45,305 nt of DNA from Veillonella caviae (GCF_003992125.1 NZ_RQUY01000016.1:1-45305); one strand, 5' to 3'; counted from the stretch's first letter, positions 32,795 to 42,107 are shown. Numbers and translations: made by a program. Notes: a model not told the origin generated them from the sequence alone.

Positions 32795-34156
32795 ATGTGG
32801 CAAGAACATAGACCTCATCATGTGCAACGATATATGCAACAGAATCCATATCGATTATTGGCACTTAGCTTTTTAGTGGTCATGACGGTGGGGACTATTT
32901 TTCTCATGTTGCCTATAGCCAGTGCACAGGGACAAGAAACCTCGCTAGTTGATGCGGCTTTTACAGCCGTTTCTTGTGTGTCCGTTACAGGACTCGCTAC
33001 TGTGGACACCTATTATCATTGGTCCTTGTTTGGCAAGATTGTCATGGTAATCCTCATACAGTTAGGCGGACTTGGCATTGTATCATTTACAACTATTGTT
33101 GCTTTATTGTTGGGGAAACGGGTAGGTCTTAAGAATCGATTATTACTTTCAGAAGATGTAGGTCACGATGGGATGAAGGGCCTTCTCCAGGTGACGAAAA
33201 AATTGACTATTTATACATTGGTTATTGAATGTATAGGAGGCATTTTATATGCTATCCAACTATATCCATATATAGGTGGCGATTCGTTTTATATAGGTTT
33301 TATGCAAGCCATTTCTACATTTTGCAATGCAGGATTTGTATTCTTTGACAATAATTTGCCTTATAAAATGGTAGGTGATGTATTATTTAATATAAATACG
33401 GTAGTTCTTATCATTATCGGCGGCTTTGGTTATTTAGCGACTTTCGATATATGGTCTCATCGCAAGGTGAGACGTTTTGTTGATTTAAAACTGCATACTA
33501 AGCTAATGCTCATAGGTACGATAGTGCTGATTGCACTAGGCTTTATTGTATTCCTCGGTGTAGAATGGGCTAATCCAAATACCTTAGCCCCTCTACCAGT
33601 GTTGGATAAGGTGATGGCGGCCTTCTTTCAATCGGTTACACCTCGTACTGCAGGAATAGCGACTATTGATTATAGTCAACTGCATCCGATTACATTGTTT
33701 GTCAGTATTATTCTCATGTTTATTGGGGCTGGTCCAAACTCGACGGGGGGTGGTGTTAAAATCAGTACCGTTATGGTTGCCATTTTAGCGTCGTGTACAT
33801 TATTTAATAACCGCTCAGATGTAGAGGTATTTGGACGGAGAATATCTATGGTCACTGTTCTTAAGGCGAATGGGATTATTTTTCTTTCTATATTATTAGT
33901 ATTGTTAGCTACGTGTTATTTAGCATGGAATGAATCATTTGATTTCATTCGATTACTGTTTGAGGTTACGTCCGCATTTGGTACGGTGGGGCTTACGACG
34001 GGGATTACACCTGATTTATCTGAAAGTAGTAAATGGGTTCTTATATTAGTTATGTTTACAGGCCGTGTAGGGGTTATGACTATTATCGGAACTTGGGCAT
34101 TACGTACGAAGCCGAATAAGCCAATTTCCTATGCAGAAGAGAATGTAATGTTATAA
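32795..34156 (+). CDS. TrkH/KtrB-type K+ transporter, membrane subunit
   Basis: A 453-residue membrane protein with the four selectivity-filter repeats of the Trk/Ktr superfamily: 'SVTGLATVDT', 'FCNAGFVFFD', 'PRTAGIATID' and 'AFGTVGLTTGI'. The length and the first filter SVTGL are those of the KtrB branch, which takes up K+ (sometimes with Na+). It forms a pair with the RCK protein encoded 34 bases downstream. Confidence 0.94.
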   Translation: MWQEHRPHHVQRYMQQNPYRLLALSFLVVMTVGTIFLMLPIASAQGQETSLVDAAFTAVSCVSVTGLATVDTYYHWSLFGKIVMVILIQLGGLGIVSFTTIVALLLGKRVGLKNRLLLSEDVGHDGMKGLLQVTKKLTIYTLVIECIGGILYAIQLYPYIGGDSFYIGFMQAISTFCNAGFVFFDNNLPYKMVGDVLFNINTVVLIIIGGFGYLATFDIWSHRKVRRFVDLKLHTKLMLIGTIVLIALGFIVFLGVEWANPNTLAPLPVLDKVMAAFFQSVTPRTAGIATIDYSQLHPITLFVSIILMFIGAGPNSTGGGVKISTVMVAILASCTLFNNRSDVEVFGRRISMVTVLKANGIIFLSILLVLLATCYLAWNESFDFIRLLFEVTSAFGTVGLTTGITPDLSESSKWVLILVMFTGRVGVMTIIGTWALRTKPNKPISYAEENVML

Positions 34157-34190
34157 TAATAAATTACCATCAATTTAAAAGAGGTACATA

Positions 34191-34841
34191 ATGAAACAAA
34201 AAACAATAGCCGTTATAGGTCTTGGTAGATTTGGCATGATTATTGCCAAGATGTTAGCAGCCATGAATCATGAAGTGCTAGGTGTAGATATCAATCCAGA
34301 TATTGTACAAAAAATATCGCCTTATCTTACACATGCCATTGTAGCAGATACAACTGATGAAGAAGCGATAAAGGCACTGGCATTAAGTCAATTTGATATG
34401 GTCATTGTAGCTATTGGAGGTAATATACAAGCGAATTTGATGACCTCCATGCTGCTTAAGGAAATGCATATATCTAAAGTTGTGGCTAAGGCCGAAAATA
34501 GTTTGCAAGGTAAAATGCTTCAAAAAATAGGGGTAGATCAGGCTATTTACCCTGAATATGATATGGCATTGCGACTTGTTCAATCATTGACTCGAGACCA
34601 TGTGATGGACTATTTACAATTATCTAAGAATATTAGCCTTATTGAAATAAGTATGCCTTCCTTCTTAGTAGGGACTTGTTTAAAGGATTCTAAATTGCGT
34701 GAGCAATATAATCTTAATGCAGTAGGCGTTAGAAGAAGTACGGGGTTGGATGTGCCACCAGATCCGACGGCTATACTTTCAGAAGAAGATAAATTACTCG
34801 TAATTGGGAATAATTCTGATTTAGATGAGTTAACTAAGTAG
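34191..34841 (+). CDS. TrkA/KtrA-type RCK regulatory subunit
   Basis: A 216-residue cytoplasmic protein. 'VIGLGRFGMIIAKMLAAM' is the GxGxxG nucleotide-binding loop and 'GVDINPDIV' holds the acidic residue at the end of the second strand (RCK-N). Residues from about 140 form an RCK-C domain ('LIEISMPSFLVGTCLKDSKL'). It gates the adjacent K+ channel in response to ATP/ADP or NAD(H). GAGGTAC precedes ATG. Confidence 0.93.
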   Translation: MKQKTIAVIGLGRFGMIIAKMLAAMNHEVLGVDINPDIVQKISPYLTHAIVADTTDEEAIKALALSQFDMVIVAIGGNIQANLMTSMLLKEMHISKVVAKAENSLQGKMLQKIGVDQAIYPEYDMALRLVQSLTRDHVMDYLQLSKNISLIEISMPSFLVGTCLKDSKLREQYNLNAVGVRRSTGLDVPPDPTAILSEEDKLLVIGNNSDLDELTK

Positions 34842-34882
34842 TTAGTATACGAAAGAAATATAAATACATCGAAAAAATATGA

Positions 34883-34888
34883 TATAAT
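34883..34888 (+). promoter_or_regulatory. Possible -10 element before the repeat protein
   Basis: TATAAT lies 71 bases before the probable start at 34954. If used, the terminator hairpin at 34907 would fall inside the leader of the repeat-protein/MoxR/VWA operon and could attenuate it. No clear -35. Confidence 0.35.
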
Positions 34889-34906
34889 AAAATAGAATTC
34901 AGTATA

Positions 34907-34933
34907 GGTCATACGTATTTGTATGGCCTTTTT
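34907..34933 (+). terminator. Terminator after the K+ uptake genes (or attenuator)
   Basis: GGTCATAC (34907-34914) pairs with GTATGGCC (34921-34928) around a six-base loop, then five T. It ends 20 bases before the next gene. Confidence 0.8.
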
Positions 34934-34953
34934 AGATAGAAATGAAGGATAGT

Positions 34954-35760
34954 ATGACAGAAGAACAATATATAGTAGCTCTCAAAAACAATCCACATGG
35001 TATTCGCAATATCCCTAATTCTACAGAGGGAATGCAGTTAGCCTGTGTGGAACAGAATGGAATGCTATTACAGTACATTAAAAATCCTACTGAGCGAGTG
35101 ATTGAAACTGCATTAACACAATCGCCACGAGCTATTCAATATGTGGAGAATCCAAGTGACAAATTATTGATTGCATTGGTAAAACAAGATTGGGCGGTTC
35201 TTGAGTATATTCAAAATCCATCGGATGAGGTGATTCGCATTGCCTTAGAACAATCGGGGTGGGTCATTCGATACATTAAGAATTCATCAGAGGAATTACA
35301 GTTAACGGCTGTAAAAAAACAATATGATGTATTGCAATATATTGCCAATCCATCAGATCGGGTTAAAATGGCGGCTGTAGAATCTAACTATTTGGCATTG
35401 CGTTATATCCCGCAACCGACAGTGGATATTTTGAAAGCCGCAGTCTTACAAAATCCGCAGGCTATGCGTCAAATTACGGATTTGGATTTAGATACAGTGG
35501 TAGAGCTGTTGAAGGTCTCTACGTTAATACTTGGTTATGTACCGAAACAACTGGGTTTGACTGTCGATATGGTTAGAAACATTATAATTGAAATGATTGC
35601 AAATCCAGCTGTAGAAGCTCGTTATGTACGGGAACTCGTAAGCAACCCTGTCATTGGTGGACGCCAGTCAACATGGCCTATCGATATATTGTTATTAGTT
35701 GATGTATATGGGTCTATACAGGCAAAGAAAATTGCTATTGATCAGTATTTACTATATTAA
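34954..35760 (+). CDS. Helical-repeat protein (DUF4116-like)
   Basis: A 268-residue protein made of about seven tandem ~23-residue repeats. Examples are 'VLEYIQNPSDEVIRIALEQ', 'VIRYIKNSSEELQLTAVKK', 'VLQYIANPSDRVKMAAVES'. The pattern (x-x-Y-I-x-N-P-S-D-x-x-x-x-x-A-h) is like that of DUF4116-type repeats and predicts a solenoid of short helices for protein binding. The C-terminal ~80 residues are not repetitive. A start at 34942 is possible, but AAGGA just upstream of the ATG at 34954 favours the latter. The MoxR gene starts 15 bases downstream. Function unknown. Confidence 0.75.
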   Translation: MTEEQYIVALKNNPHGIRNIPNSTEGMQLACVEQNGMLLQYIKNPTERVIETALTQSPRAIQYVENPSDKLLIALVKQDWAVLEYIQNPSDEVIRIALEQSGWVIRYIKNSSEELQLTAVKKQYDVLQYIANPSDRVKMAAVESNYLALRYIPQPTVDILKAAVLQNPQAMRQITDLDLDTVVELLKVSTLILGYVPKQLGLTVDMVRNIIIEMIANPAVEARYVRELVSNPVIGGRQSTWPIDILLLVDVYGSIQAKKIAIDQYLLY

Positions 35761-35775
35761 GAAAAAGGAGTCATA

Positions 35776-36867
35776 ATGAATTTTACAGATACAATGGCTA
35801 GTGTGGAATTAGTGCTAGCCGCTAATCAAGTGCCATTGCTCGTCGGCGAAACAGGGATTGGTAAAACATCGTTAGCAGCACGCGTTGCAGAGGTTCATGA
35901 CTGGGAACTCGTCACCATTGATGGCAATCTTTTAAAAGAAGGGGAAATAGGAGGCTTGCCTACGGTGGAAACCGTATTACATAAAGATAGTGACGGTACG
36001 GTTAAAGAAATTAAAACGACTGTATATGCTGTACATCATACCTTGGAACATGTGTCACGCGCTGTTAATGCAGGTCGTCATGTATTGCTGTTTATCGATG
36101 AAATCAATCGTGCAGAACATGCGGTGCAACAAGAATTAATGAACTTGATTTTGAATCGAGAAATCAATGGATTTGCTTTAAGTGATGATGTGCGTATCAT
36201 TGCAGCTATGAATCCAGAGGATTCCTTTGACTATCAAACGATTGATATGGATCCAGCTCAACAAAACCGTTTTGTATGGCTCTATATGGAATCGGATTAT
36301 ATGCAGTGGATTGACTGGGCTATTTCCGCAGACATTGAAGATAAGGTTGTGGAATTCATTTCCTCTTATCCAGATTATTTAAATCAACGTCATGAAGATG
36401 ATATCGATGCTACACCTCGTTCGTTTGAACGGATATCTCATATTTATAGTATTTATAAGGCGGGTGGTTACAGCCGTGATGTATTCCAAAATGTGATTCG
36501 CGGTAATGTAGGTAAACTTATTGCGGAAGCCTTTGTTAATTTTGTTGACACTGAACAAGTACCATTGATTTCTTTTGATGATGTGTTAGCGGCTGTGCAT
36601 AAGCCAGGTGCCATTATGTCCTTGCAAGAACGTGTTAATGGTGAAAGCCCAACTCGTCTCTATGTAGCGGCTAAAAATATGCTATATCGCTTAAATCGCA
36701 ATAGCAATGCAGAAGAAGTTCATCACTTTATCGAGTTCATTGCATTGTATCCAGGCGATCTGCGTATTGCTGTTATGAAAGATTTACGTAACACATATGT
36801 CCATGTGTATAGTTATGCTATCGAAGATGATCTCTTTATAGAAACGTTTTTTGAAGCCAATCGTTAA
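35776..36867 (+). CDS. MoxR-type AAA+ ATPase
   Basis: A 363-residue ATPase. Walker A is 'GETGIGKTSLAA' (from residue 24), Walker B 'VLLFIDEINRAEHAVQQELMN' in two parts near 104-120, and 'IIAAMNPED' is the sensor 1 region. 'DPAQQNRFVWLYM' includes the arginine-finger area. MoxR proteins act as chaperones that remodel or load metals into targets together with a VWA protein. AAAAGGAG precedes ATG. The VWA partner follows 31 bases later. Confidence 0.9.
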   Translation: MNFTDTMASVELVLAANQVPLLVGETGIGKTSLAARVAEVHDWELVTIDGNLLKEGEIGGLPTVETVLHKDSDGTVKEIKTTVYAVHHTLEHVSRAVNAGRHVLLFIDEINRAEHAVQQELMNLILNREINGFALSDDVRIIAAMNPEDSFDYQTIDMDPAQQNRFVWLYMESDYMQWIDWAISADIEDKVVEFISSYPDYLNQRHEDDIDATPRSFERISHIYSIYKAGGYSRDVFQNVIRGNVGKLIAEAFVNFVDTEQVPLISFDDVLAAVHKPGAIMSLQERVNGESPTRLYVAAKNMLYRLNRNSNAEEVHHFIEFIALYPGDLRIAVMKDLRNTYVHVYSYAIEDDLFIETFFEANR

Positions 36868-36898
36868 TTCATGAAAGCGTATATGACAGGTAGAAATT

Positions 36899-38536
36899 AT
36901 GAATCGAAATTTAGATAAAGATGATATTCGAGATGCGTCTGACCTGCTTACTCATATCGACGGATGGGAGAAGACTGGGCGCTATGATGAAGCGGCTATC
37001 AAGGAGCTAGATAGATGGCATAGAAAGCGTAATCGGATTGCTCGTGATGCGGATGCGTTGTATGAGCAACTATACGCGCGTTATTTAGCATATGTAGATG
37101 AACATCCAGTATATAAGCAACATGCGGAAGAAATTGCTGTAGATATGGTGAATCACAATATGTCGGATAGTCATATTGGTACTATAGGCAAGGGCTTAAC
37201 GGAGCTTCATGAGGGAGCAGGCGCAAATCTCGATGTATTGACGCAACATGTGTTAGTTGATGGATATGAACAGCGTTTATGGCATATCTTACACGATGTA
37301 AATAGTCTACTGTTCGATGAGGATCAATTCTTTGGTTATTTTTATCTACAAATGACGCATCGTGTACGTTTAGATATGACCAGCGCTTTTGGTGTAAACC
37401 TCAAACGCGGGGGATATGTGTTATATGTTAATCCTTTCATTATGTTACGACAACCGCCAGATGTTATGAAAGACGGTATTAAGCGGGAAATATTGCATGT
37501 TATATCAGCCCATTTGATGAGGGTGAAAGAACTTAGTCAACGGTTTAATAAAAAAGCTAGTCACATGGCTATGGATATGGTTGTAAACGATTATTTAGAA
37601 CATGTTGACCGAGATGCGATTACCGTCGCTAATGTAAATGCAAGATATGGTCTTTTACTAAAGCGATTTCGTACTTTAGAATATTATGCAAAGGCTATTG
37701 ATAAAGCAATGCAAGAAAAACCAGATCTCTTTGTATCTGTTGAGGATTCCAGTCAAATCGTGGCAATGGAGTTTAATGCTGATTCGAGCCATGATATTTG
37801 GGATGAGTCTGACACTATTGATACAGAGACGATGGATAAAATTACGGAACGCTATATCAACAAAGCATCAAAAGGGGATATGGAAGGTTATGTAAAAAGC
37901 CTTATCGACACATTCCAAAAGACGCGATGTTCCTTGCCTTGGTATTTTTATCTTAAAAAGTTGATGGGGAAGGTGGCTAGTGGACATAAAAAAACGACGA
38001 TGCGTCGCAATCGTCGTCAGCCAGAACGGTTGGAATTATCTGGCACATTACGCCAGCATAAGGCGAATGTGTGGGTAGCCCTCGATATGAGTGGTAGTAT
38101 TACAGATGTAGAATTCACAAATGCTTTAGAACAAGTCTTACAAATTGTTCATGCTTATAATCATCGTATTACCATTGTGGAATGTGATAACGAAGTACGT
38201 CGTATCTATACGATGGAATCCGTAAAGGATGTGAAACCACGACTCGATGTGCGTGGATCAACAGCCTTTTCGCCAGTCTTTGCCTTAGCCAATCAACATC
38301 ACGTAGATTTACTTGTATACTTTACGGATGGGAAAGGCGAAGACCGTCTTCGTGAATCGCCAAAAGGATATAAAGTATTATGGGTACTTACGGGGGCTGA
38401 GCCTAAGTTATCTTTGCATAATCCACACGGCATAGTTCGCGAAATGGGCTATGTAGCCGTTGACGAAACACAAGACATCGATGAATTCGTGAGAATGAGC
38501 AATCGCTCTGGGTTTTCCATGGCAAATCAAGAGTAA
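36899..38536 (+). CDS. VWA-domain protein (DUF2201/putative metallopeptidase type)
   Basis: A 545-residue cytoplasmic protein. The C-terminal region holds a von Willebrand A domain with the MIDAS motif D396-M-S398-G-S400 ('VWVALDMSGSITD') and a later 'STAFSPVF' and 'VYFTDGKGE'. The middle region aligns in style with the putative metallopeptidase part of DUF2201 proteins ('IKREILHVISAHLMR', residues 194-208, then 'MAMDMVVNDYLE'). The usual HExxH reads R196-E-I-L-H200, so the first zinc ligand is missing. It is the natural partner of the MoxR ATPase just upstream. Function unknown. Confidence 0.8.
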   Translation: MNRNLDKDDIRDASDLLTHIDGWEKTGRYDEAAIKELDRWHRKRNRIARDADALYEQLYARYLAYVDEHPVYKQHAEEIAVDMVNHNMSDSHIGTIGKGLTELHEGAGANLDVLTQHVLVDGYEQRLWHILHDVNSLLFDEDQFFGYFYLQMTHRVRLDMTSAFGVNLKRGGYVLYVNPFIMLRQPPDVMKDGIKREILHVISAHLMRVKELSQRFNKKASHMAMDMVVNDYLEHVDRDAITVANVNARYGLLLKRFRTLEYYAKAIDKAMQEKPDLFVSVEDSSQIVAMEFNADSSHDIWDESDTIDTETMDKITERYINKASKGDMEGYVKSLIDTFQKTRCSLPWYFYLKKLMGKVASGHKKTTMRRNRRQPERLELSGTLRQHKANVWVALDMSGSITDVEFTNALEQVLQIVHAYNHRITIVECDNEVRRIYTMESVKDVKPRLDVRGSTAFSPVFALANQHHVDLLVYFTDGKGEDRLRESPKGYKVLWVLTGAEPKLSLHNPHGIVREMGYVAVDETQDIDEFVRMSNRSGFSMANQE

Positions 38537-38553
38537 TGTTACGCTTTGAATAA

Positions 38554-38577
38554 AAAAGGACGCAATTGCGTCCTTTT
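38554..38577. terminator. Bidirectional terminator after the VWA gene
   Basis: A perfect palindrome: AAAAGGACGCAA followed by TTGCGTCCTTTT. A and T tracts on both sides allow it to serve the VWA operon and, from the other strand, the UPF0173 gene. Confidence 0.85.
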
Positions 38578-38653
38578 GGTGTTTCCTTCCGCACCTTTTG
38601 CTCTAAATAATCCGATGGAAGGTTTTTTCGTTATTTTTGTCGTACCGTCTTAA

Positions 38654-39331
38654 TTAGTTATTTAAAACAATAGATGCTCCTGGATCAATAATAACCGCAG
38701 TTTGGTTGTATTTACCTTCTACTAGACTGGTGAATACACCTGGTTCGCGGTCGATAACAGGCCATGTTTTGTAGTGAATTGGGATGGAGATGCGTGCTTT
38801 TATATAACTTGCTGCAAGGGCTGCATCTTCAATGCCCATTGTGTAGTTATCACCGATAGGGAGAAGTGCGTAGTCGATATCGCCAAAGCGGTTCAATAAT
38901 TTCATGTCGCTGAAGAGAGCAGTATCGCCGGCAAAGTATACGATGTCGCCGAAGAAATTGACGATGCAACCTGCTGCGTGTCCACCTGGTACGCCAGCAC
39001 CGTGGAAGGCAGGTGTGATACGAACAGAACCGAATTCAAAGTCATATTTACCACCAAGGTGCATAGCATGTGTACGGCAACCTGCAGCGGCAGCTTTGCC
39101 TGCAACTTCAGCTGTAGAGATGACGAGCGCATCATTAGCTTTGGCGATGAATTCAGTATCTCCGTAGTGATCATCGTGACCGTGACTAACAAAGATATAT
39201 TGACATTTGATATCTTCTTTTTTAGCAACGTCCCATGTATTGCCTGTCAAAAATGGGTCAAAAATCATGGAAACATCACCATTTGTTAGCATAAAGCATG
39301 CATGACCGAAATAAGTTAATGTTGTTTTCAT
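38654..39331 (-). CDS. UPF0173 metal-dependent hydrolase (metallo-beta-lactamase fold)
   Basis: A 225-residue protein with the metal motif H50-x-H52-x-D54-H55 ('VSHGHDDHYGDT'). 'YFGHACFML' at the N-terminus, 'HGAGVPGGHAAGCIV', 'YFAGDTALFSDM' and the C-terminal 'IPIHYKTWPVI' are the UPF0173 family landmarks, supplying further ligands. The substrate is unknown. GGAAGGA lies upstream of ATG on the minus strand. It is divergent from moaC, with about 180 bases of AT-rich promoter sequence between. Confidence 0.93.
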   Translation of the reverse strand: MKTTLTYFGHACFMLTNGDVSMIFDPFLTGNTWDVAKKEDIKCQYIFVSHGHDDHYGDTEFIAKANDALVISTAEVAGKAAAAGCRTHAMHLGGKYDFEFGSVRITPAFHGAGVPGGHAAGCIVNFFGDIVYFAGDTALFSDMKLLNRFGDIDYALLPIGDNYTMGIEDAALAASYIKARISIPIHYKTWPVIDREPGVFTSLVEGKYNQTAVIIDPGASIVLNN

Positions 39332-39512
39332 AGGAACACTTCCTTCCTCATATATACTAATTTAATTATATTGTATAATAGAATTAGAAAAAGTAAAACT
39401 ATTATTGAGAATTTATACATATTTCGTTATTGTGAAAATAAACTATTTTGTTACTCAAAACATAGTATTTTTTTAGCATTTAGCATAACGAATAAGAAAA
39501 TAGGATGTACAT

Positions 39513-40091
39513 ATGGATTTAACACATTTTGATGAACAAGGCAACGCGTGGATGGTGGATGTGTCGCATAAGGCTCAAACAGAGCGTATCGCTATTGCAG
39601 AAGGTTTTATTACGATTAATGATGCTATTTATGAAAAAATTATTGCTGGCACTATGAAGAAAGGCGATGTTCTCTCCGTAGCACAATTGGCGGGGATTAT
39701 GGGGGCTAAACAAACGAGCCATCTCATACCCCTTTGCCATCCTTTGATGCTTACTAAAGTTGAAGTGCATTGCACGTTGGTAGATAATGTTGATAGGGTT
39801 ATTAATCATACATCTTGTGAACAGGGCACGAATGAAAATAGTTCGCTCTCTATCGTGTATACTCCGTGTTATGATGAGTCCCATACAAAGGCTGTCAAAA
39901 TCATAGCTACGGTTAAAACTACTGGTCAAACGGGGGTAGAAATGGAAGCTCTTACCGCTGTGCAAGTAGGTCTCCTTACAGTATATGATATGTGCAAAGC
40001 TATTGATAAAACGATGGTTATAGGTCCTACGTATCTTGTAGAAAAAGACGGTGGTAAGAACGGTCATTTTATTCGCAATAGCGGTAAATGA
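39513..40091 (+). CDS. moaC: Cyclic pyranopterin monophosphate synthase MoaC, with an insertion
   Basis: A 192-residue enzyme of molybdenum-cofactor synthesis that makes cyclic pyranopterin monophosphate after MoaA. '[12 protein letters not shown]', '[19 protein letters not shown]', '[15 protein letters not shown]', '[28 protein letters not shown]' (in parts) and 'KDGGKNGHF' are all conserved. About 31 residues are inserted at about 92-127 ('[13 protein letters not shown]...'), where most MoaC proteins turn directly into the next strand. AGGAT precedes ATG. No other moa gene is in the window. A 200-residue minus-strand frame opposite is a shadow. Confidence 0.95.
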   Translation: MDLTHFDEQGNAWMVDVSHKAQTERIAIAEGFITINDAIYEKIIAGTMKKGDVLSVAQLAGIMGAKQTSHLIPLCHPLMLTKVEVHCTLVDNVDRVINHTSCEQGTNENSSLSIVYTPCYDESHTKAVKIIATVKTTGQTGVEMEALTAVQVGLLTVYDMCKAIDKTMVIGPTYLVEKDGGKNGHFIRNSGK

Positions 40092-40201
40092 GATTGGTAG
40101 CATAGCACTATTTTGTTCCACTTAGGAAAATAGAATTCACTACTTGAATACACACTTTAGATTAGGTAGAATAATATAGATATAAGAATAGAGGGTGAAT
40201 T

Positions 40202-40687
40202 ATGGAAATTGTATTATATGAACCAGAGATTCCTGGTAATACCGGTAATATTGCACGCCTCTGTGCGGCAAACCATATGACTTTGCATCTTATCAAACCG
40301 CTAGGCTTTTCCATTGACGATAAGCATGTTAAACGAGCAGGCCTTGATTATTGGCATTTGGTAGATGTACAGGTACATGAGAATATAGAAGAATTATATG
40401 CGAAATATCCTGAACGTCGTTATTTTTATGCTACTACGAAGGCTAAACATGTGCATTCTGATGTGAAGTTTGAAATTGGTGATATGCTTGTGTTTGGTCC
40501 TGAAACTAGAGGGTTACCTGAAAGTTTATTAGAAGGTAACGAAGAGACTTGCGTTCGGATTCCTATGGTGGAAGAGGCACGGTCTTTGAACTTGTCTAAT
40601 TCTGTGGCTATTATTGCCTATGAGGCTATGCGTCAATTGGATTATCCCGATTTGAAAGAAGTAGGCAATTGGATTAGCCATAAGTAA
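40202..40687 (+). CDS. trmL: tRNA (cytidine/uridine-2'-O)-methyltransferase TrmL
   Basis: A 161-residue SPOUT methyltransferase that modifies the wobble base 34 of tRNA-Leu species. 'EPEIPGNTGNIARLCAA' is motif 1, 'VFGPETRGLPESLL' motif 2 and 'IPMVEEARSLNLSNSVAIIAYE' (in parts) motif 3, forming the knotted SAM site. Full family length. GAGGGTGAATT precedes ATG. The gene is followed by the YlbF-family gene after 66 bases. Confidence 0.95.
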   Translation: MEIVLYEPEIPGNTGNIARLCAANHMTLHLIKPLGFSIDDKHVKRAGLDYWHLVDVQVHENIEELYAKYPERRYFYATTKAKHVHSDVKFEIGDMLVFGPETRGLPESLLEGNEETCVRIPMVEEARSLNLSNSVAIIAYEAMRQLDYPDLKEVGNWISHK

Positions 40688-40753
40688 AATTATGTATGAT
40701 GTTTGTGAAAGTTAGCTTTCACAAAGAATGGTATATGAAATAGGGGGAATATT

Positions 40754-41122
40754 ATGAATTACGATAAAGCTCATGATTTAGCACATGCAATGCGTGAATC
40801 TGAAGAGTACAAAGATTTGATGAAGGCGCAAGAAGCGGTTAAGGCTGATGCGGAAGCAACTGCGTTGGTGCGCACATTTATGGCTCAACAAATGCAATGG
40901 GAATATGCTAAGTTATCTGGCGCGCCAGAAGCGGATGATTTACAAAAGAAACAAGAGGAATTAATGCCTCAAATTCAAGCAAATACAGCAGCAGCTACTT
41001 ATTTGCAAGCACAAATGCGTTGGAGTCAAGTATCTAATGATATTTACAAAATCATTAGCGAACCAATCACTGAGGGGATGAAAGTTTTAGATCATGGGGA
41101 AAAACAACAACCACAACATTAA
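40754..41122 (+). CDS. YlbF/YmcA family protein
   Basis: A 122-residue all-helical protein ('AHDLAHAMRESEEYKDLMKAQEAV', in two parts) of the Com_YlbF family. In Bacillus, YlbF, YmcA and YaaT form a complex that steers RNase Y and affects competence and biofilm formation. The coiled, Glu/Gln-rich composition and length fit. GGGGGAA precedes ATG. The last 29 bases overlap murB, so the two are probably translationally coupled. Confidence 0.85.
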   Translation: MNYDKAHDLAHAMRESEEYKDLMKAQEAVKADAEATALVRTFMAQQMQWEYAKLSGAPEADDLQKKQEELMPQIQANTAAATYLQAQMRWSQVSNDIYKIISEPITEGMKVLDHGEKQQPQH

Positions 41123-42026
41123 GGCGTTACAAACGGCTTTATTAGAAAAATTACCAAGTACACGTGTACGAGAAGAGGAATATTTACGGTATCATACGAC
41201 GTTTAAAATTGGCGGTCCTGCTGATGTATTTATTGAACCTACGACGATGGCCGAATTAAGCTTTGCTCTTCGCACCATTCACGAGTTTGATGTGCCTGTT
41301 ACCATTATTGGTTGCGGTTCTAACATTCTGGTGAAAGATGGTGGCATTCGCGGTGCTGTTGTATCGGTTCGTCATATGACGCAAGTTATGGAGTGCAATG
41401 ATAATGTCTTGTGCATCGGTTCTGGATATATGTTAAAAGATGCATCCGAATTTGCTTGGGTAAATGGTTTGACTGGACTTGAATTTGCTATCGGCATTCC
41501 CGGCACATTAGGGGGGGCTGTATTTATGAATGCTGGTGCTTATGATGGGGAAATGAGCAATGTCGTTACGGCTGTTCGAGCTGTAGACTTTCAAGGCAAT
41601 ATCAAAGAATACGATGCATCGCATCTAGGTTTTGCATATCGTCATAGTATATTCCATGATAACAATGAAGTTATTGGTGAAGTGATTATGACTCTTAAAC
41701 CTGGAGACAAAGCAGCTATTAAGGCGCGTATGGATGAACTTACAGAAAAACGTGAGTCCAAACAACCTTTGGAATTTGCTAGTGCCGGATCTACCTTTAA
41801 ACGCCCACCAGGGTATTTTGCGGGAACGTTAATTGAACAAACCGGCCTCAAAGGATTATCCGTAGGAGATGCGCAAGTATCTCATAAGCATGCCGGTTTT
41901 GTTATCAATACGGGCAGTGCTAGTGCGAAGGATGTACTGGATTTAATTGCTGAAGTGCAACGTCACGTGTATGACCAACATGGGGTGCATCTTGAACCAG
42001 AAGTACGTATGATTGGTGAAGATTAA
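41094..42026 (+). CDS. murB: UDP-N-acetylenolpyruvoylglucosamine reductase MurB
   Basis: A 310-residue FAD enzyme that reduces enolpyruvyl-UDP-GlcNAc to UDP-MurNAc in peptidoglycan synthesis. 'YHTTFKIGGPADVF', 'VTIIGCGSNILVKDGGIRG', 'GIPGTLGGAVFMNAGAY' form the FAD-binding part. 'SAGSTFKRPPGYFAG' holds the catalytic Ser and 'HLEPEVRMIG' the C-terminal Glu. It starts inside the YlbF-family gene; no good ribosome site lies close by, so coupling is likely. Confidence 0.97.
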   Translation: MGKNNNHNIKALQTALLEKLPSTRVREEEYLRYHTTFKIGGPADVFIEPTTMAELSFALRTIHEFDVPVTIIGCGSNILVKDGGIRGAVVSVRHMTQVMECNDNVLCIGSGYMLKDASEFAWVNGLTGLEFAIGIPGTLGGAVFMNAGAYDGEMSNVVTAVRAVDFQGNIKEYDASHLGFAYRHSIFHDNNEVIGEVIMTLKPGDKAAIKARMDELTEKRESKQPLEFASAGSTFKRPPGYFAGTLIEQTGLKGLSVGDAQVSHKHAGFVINTGSASAKDVLDLIAEVQRHVYDQHGVHLEPEVRMIGED

Positions 42027-42048
42027 TACGAACTAAATACTACTACAA

Positions 42049-42107
42049 GATTTCTTATGTACTGTTACTCTTTTTTAGTGAGACGGATTCGTAAGAAATC
42101 TTTTTAT
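42049..42107 (+). terminator. murB terminator
   Basis: AAGATTTCTTA (42049-42059) pairs with TAAGAAATCTT (42094-42104), followed by TTT. The loop is long and has weaker inner pairing. Confidence 0.75.

Noticed and set aside
39519-40121. A 200-codon minus-strand frame
   Set aside because: It lies fully opposite moaC, whose conserved motifs are clear; the product resembles no protein and is a shadow.
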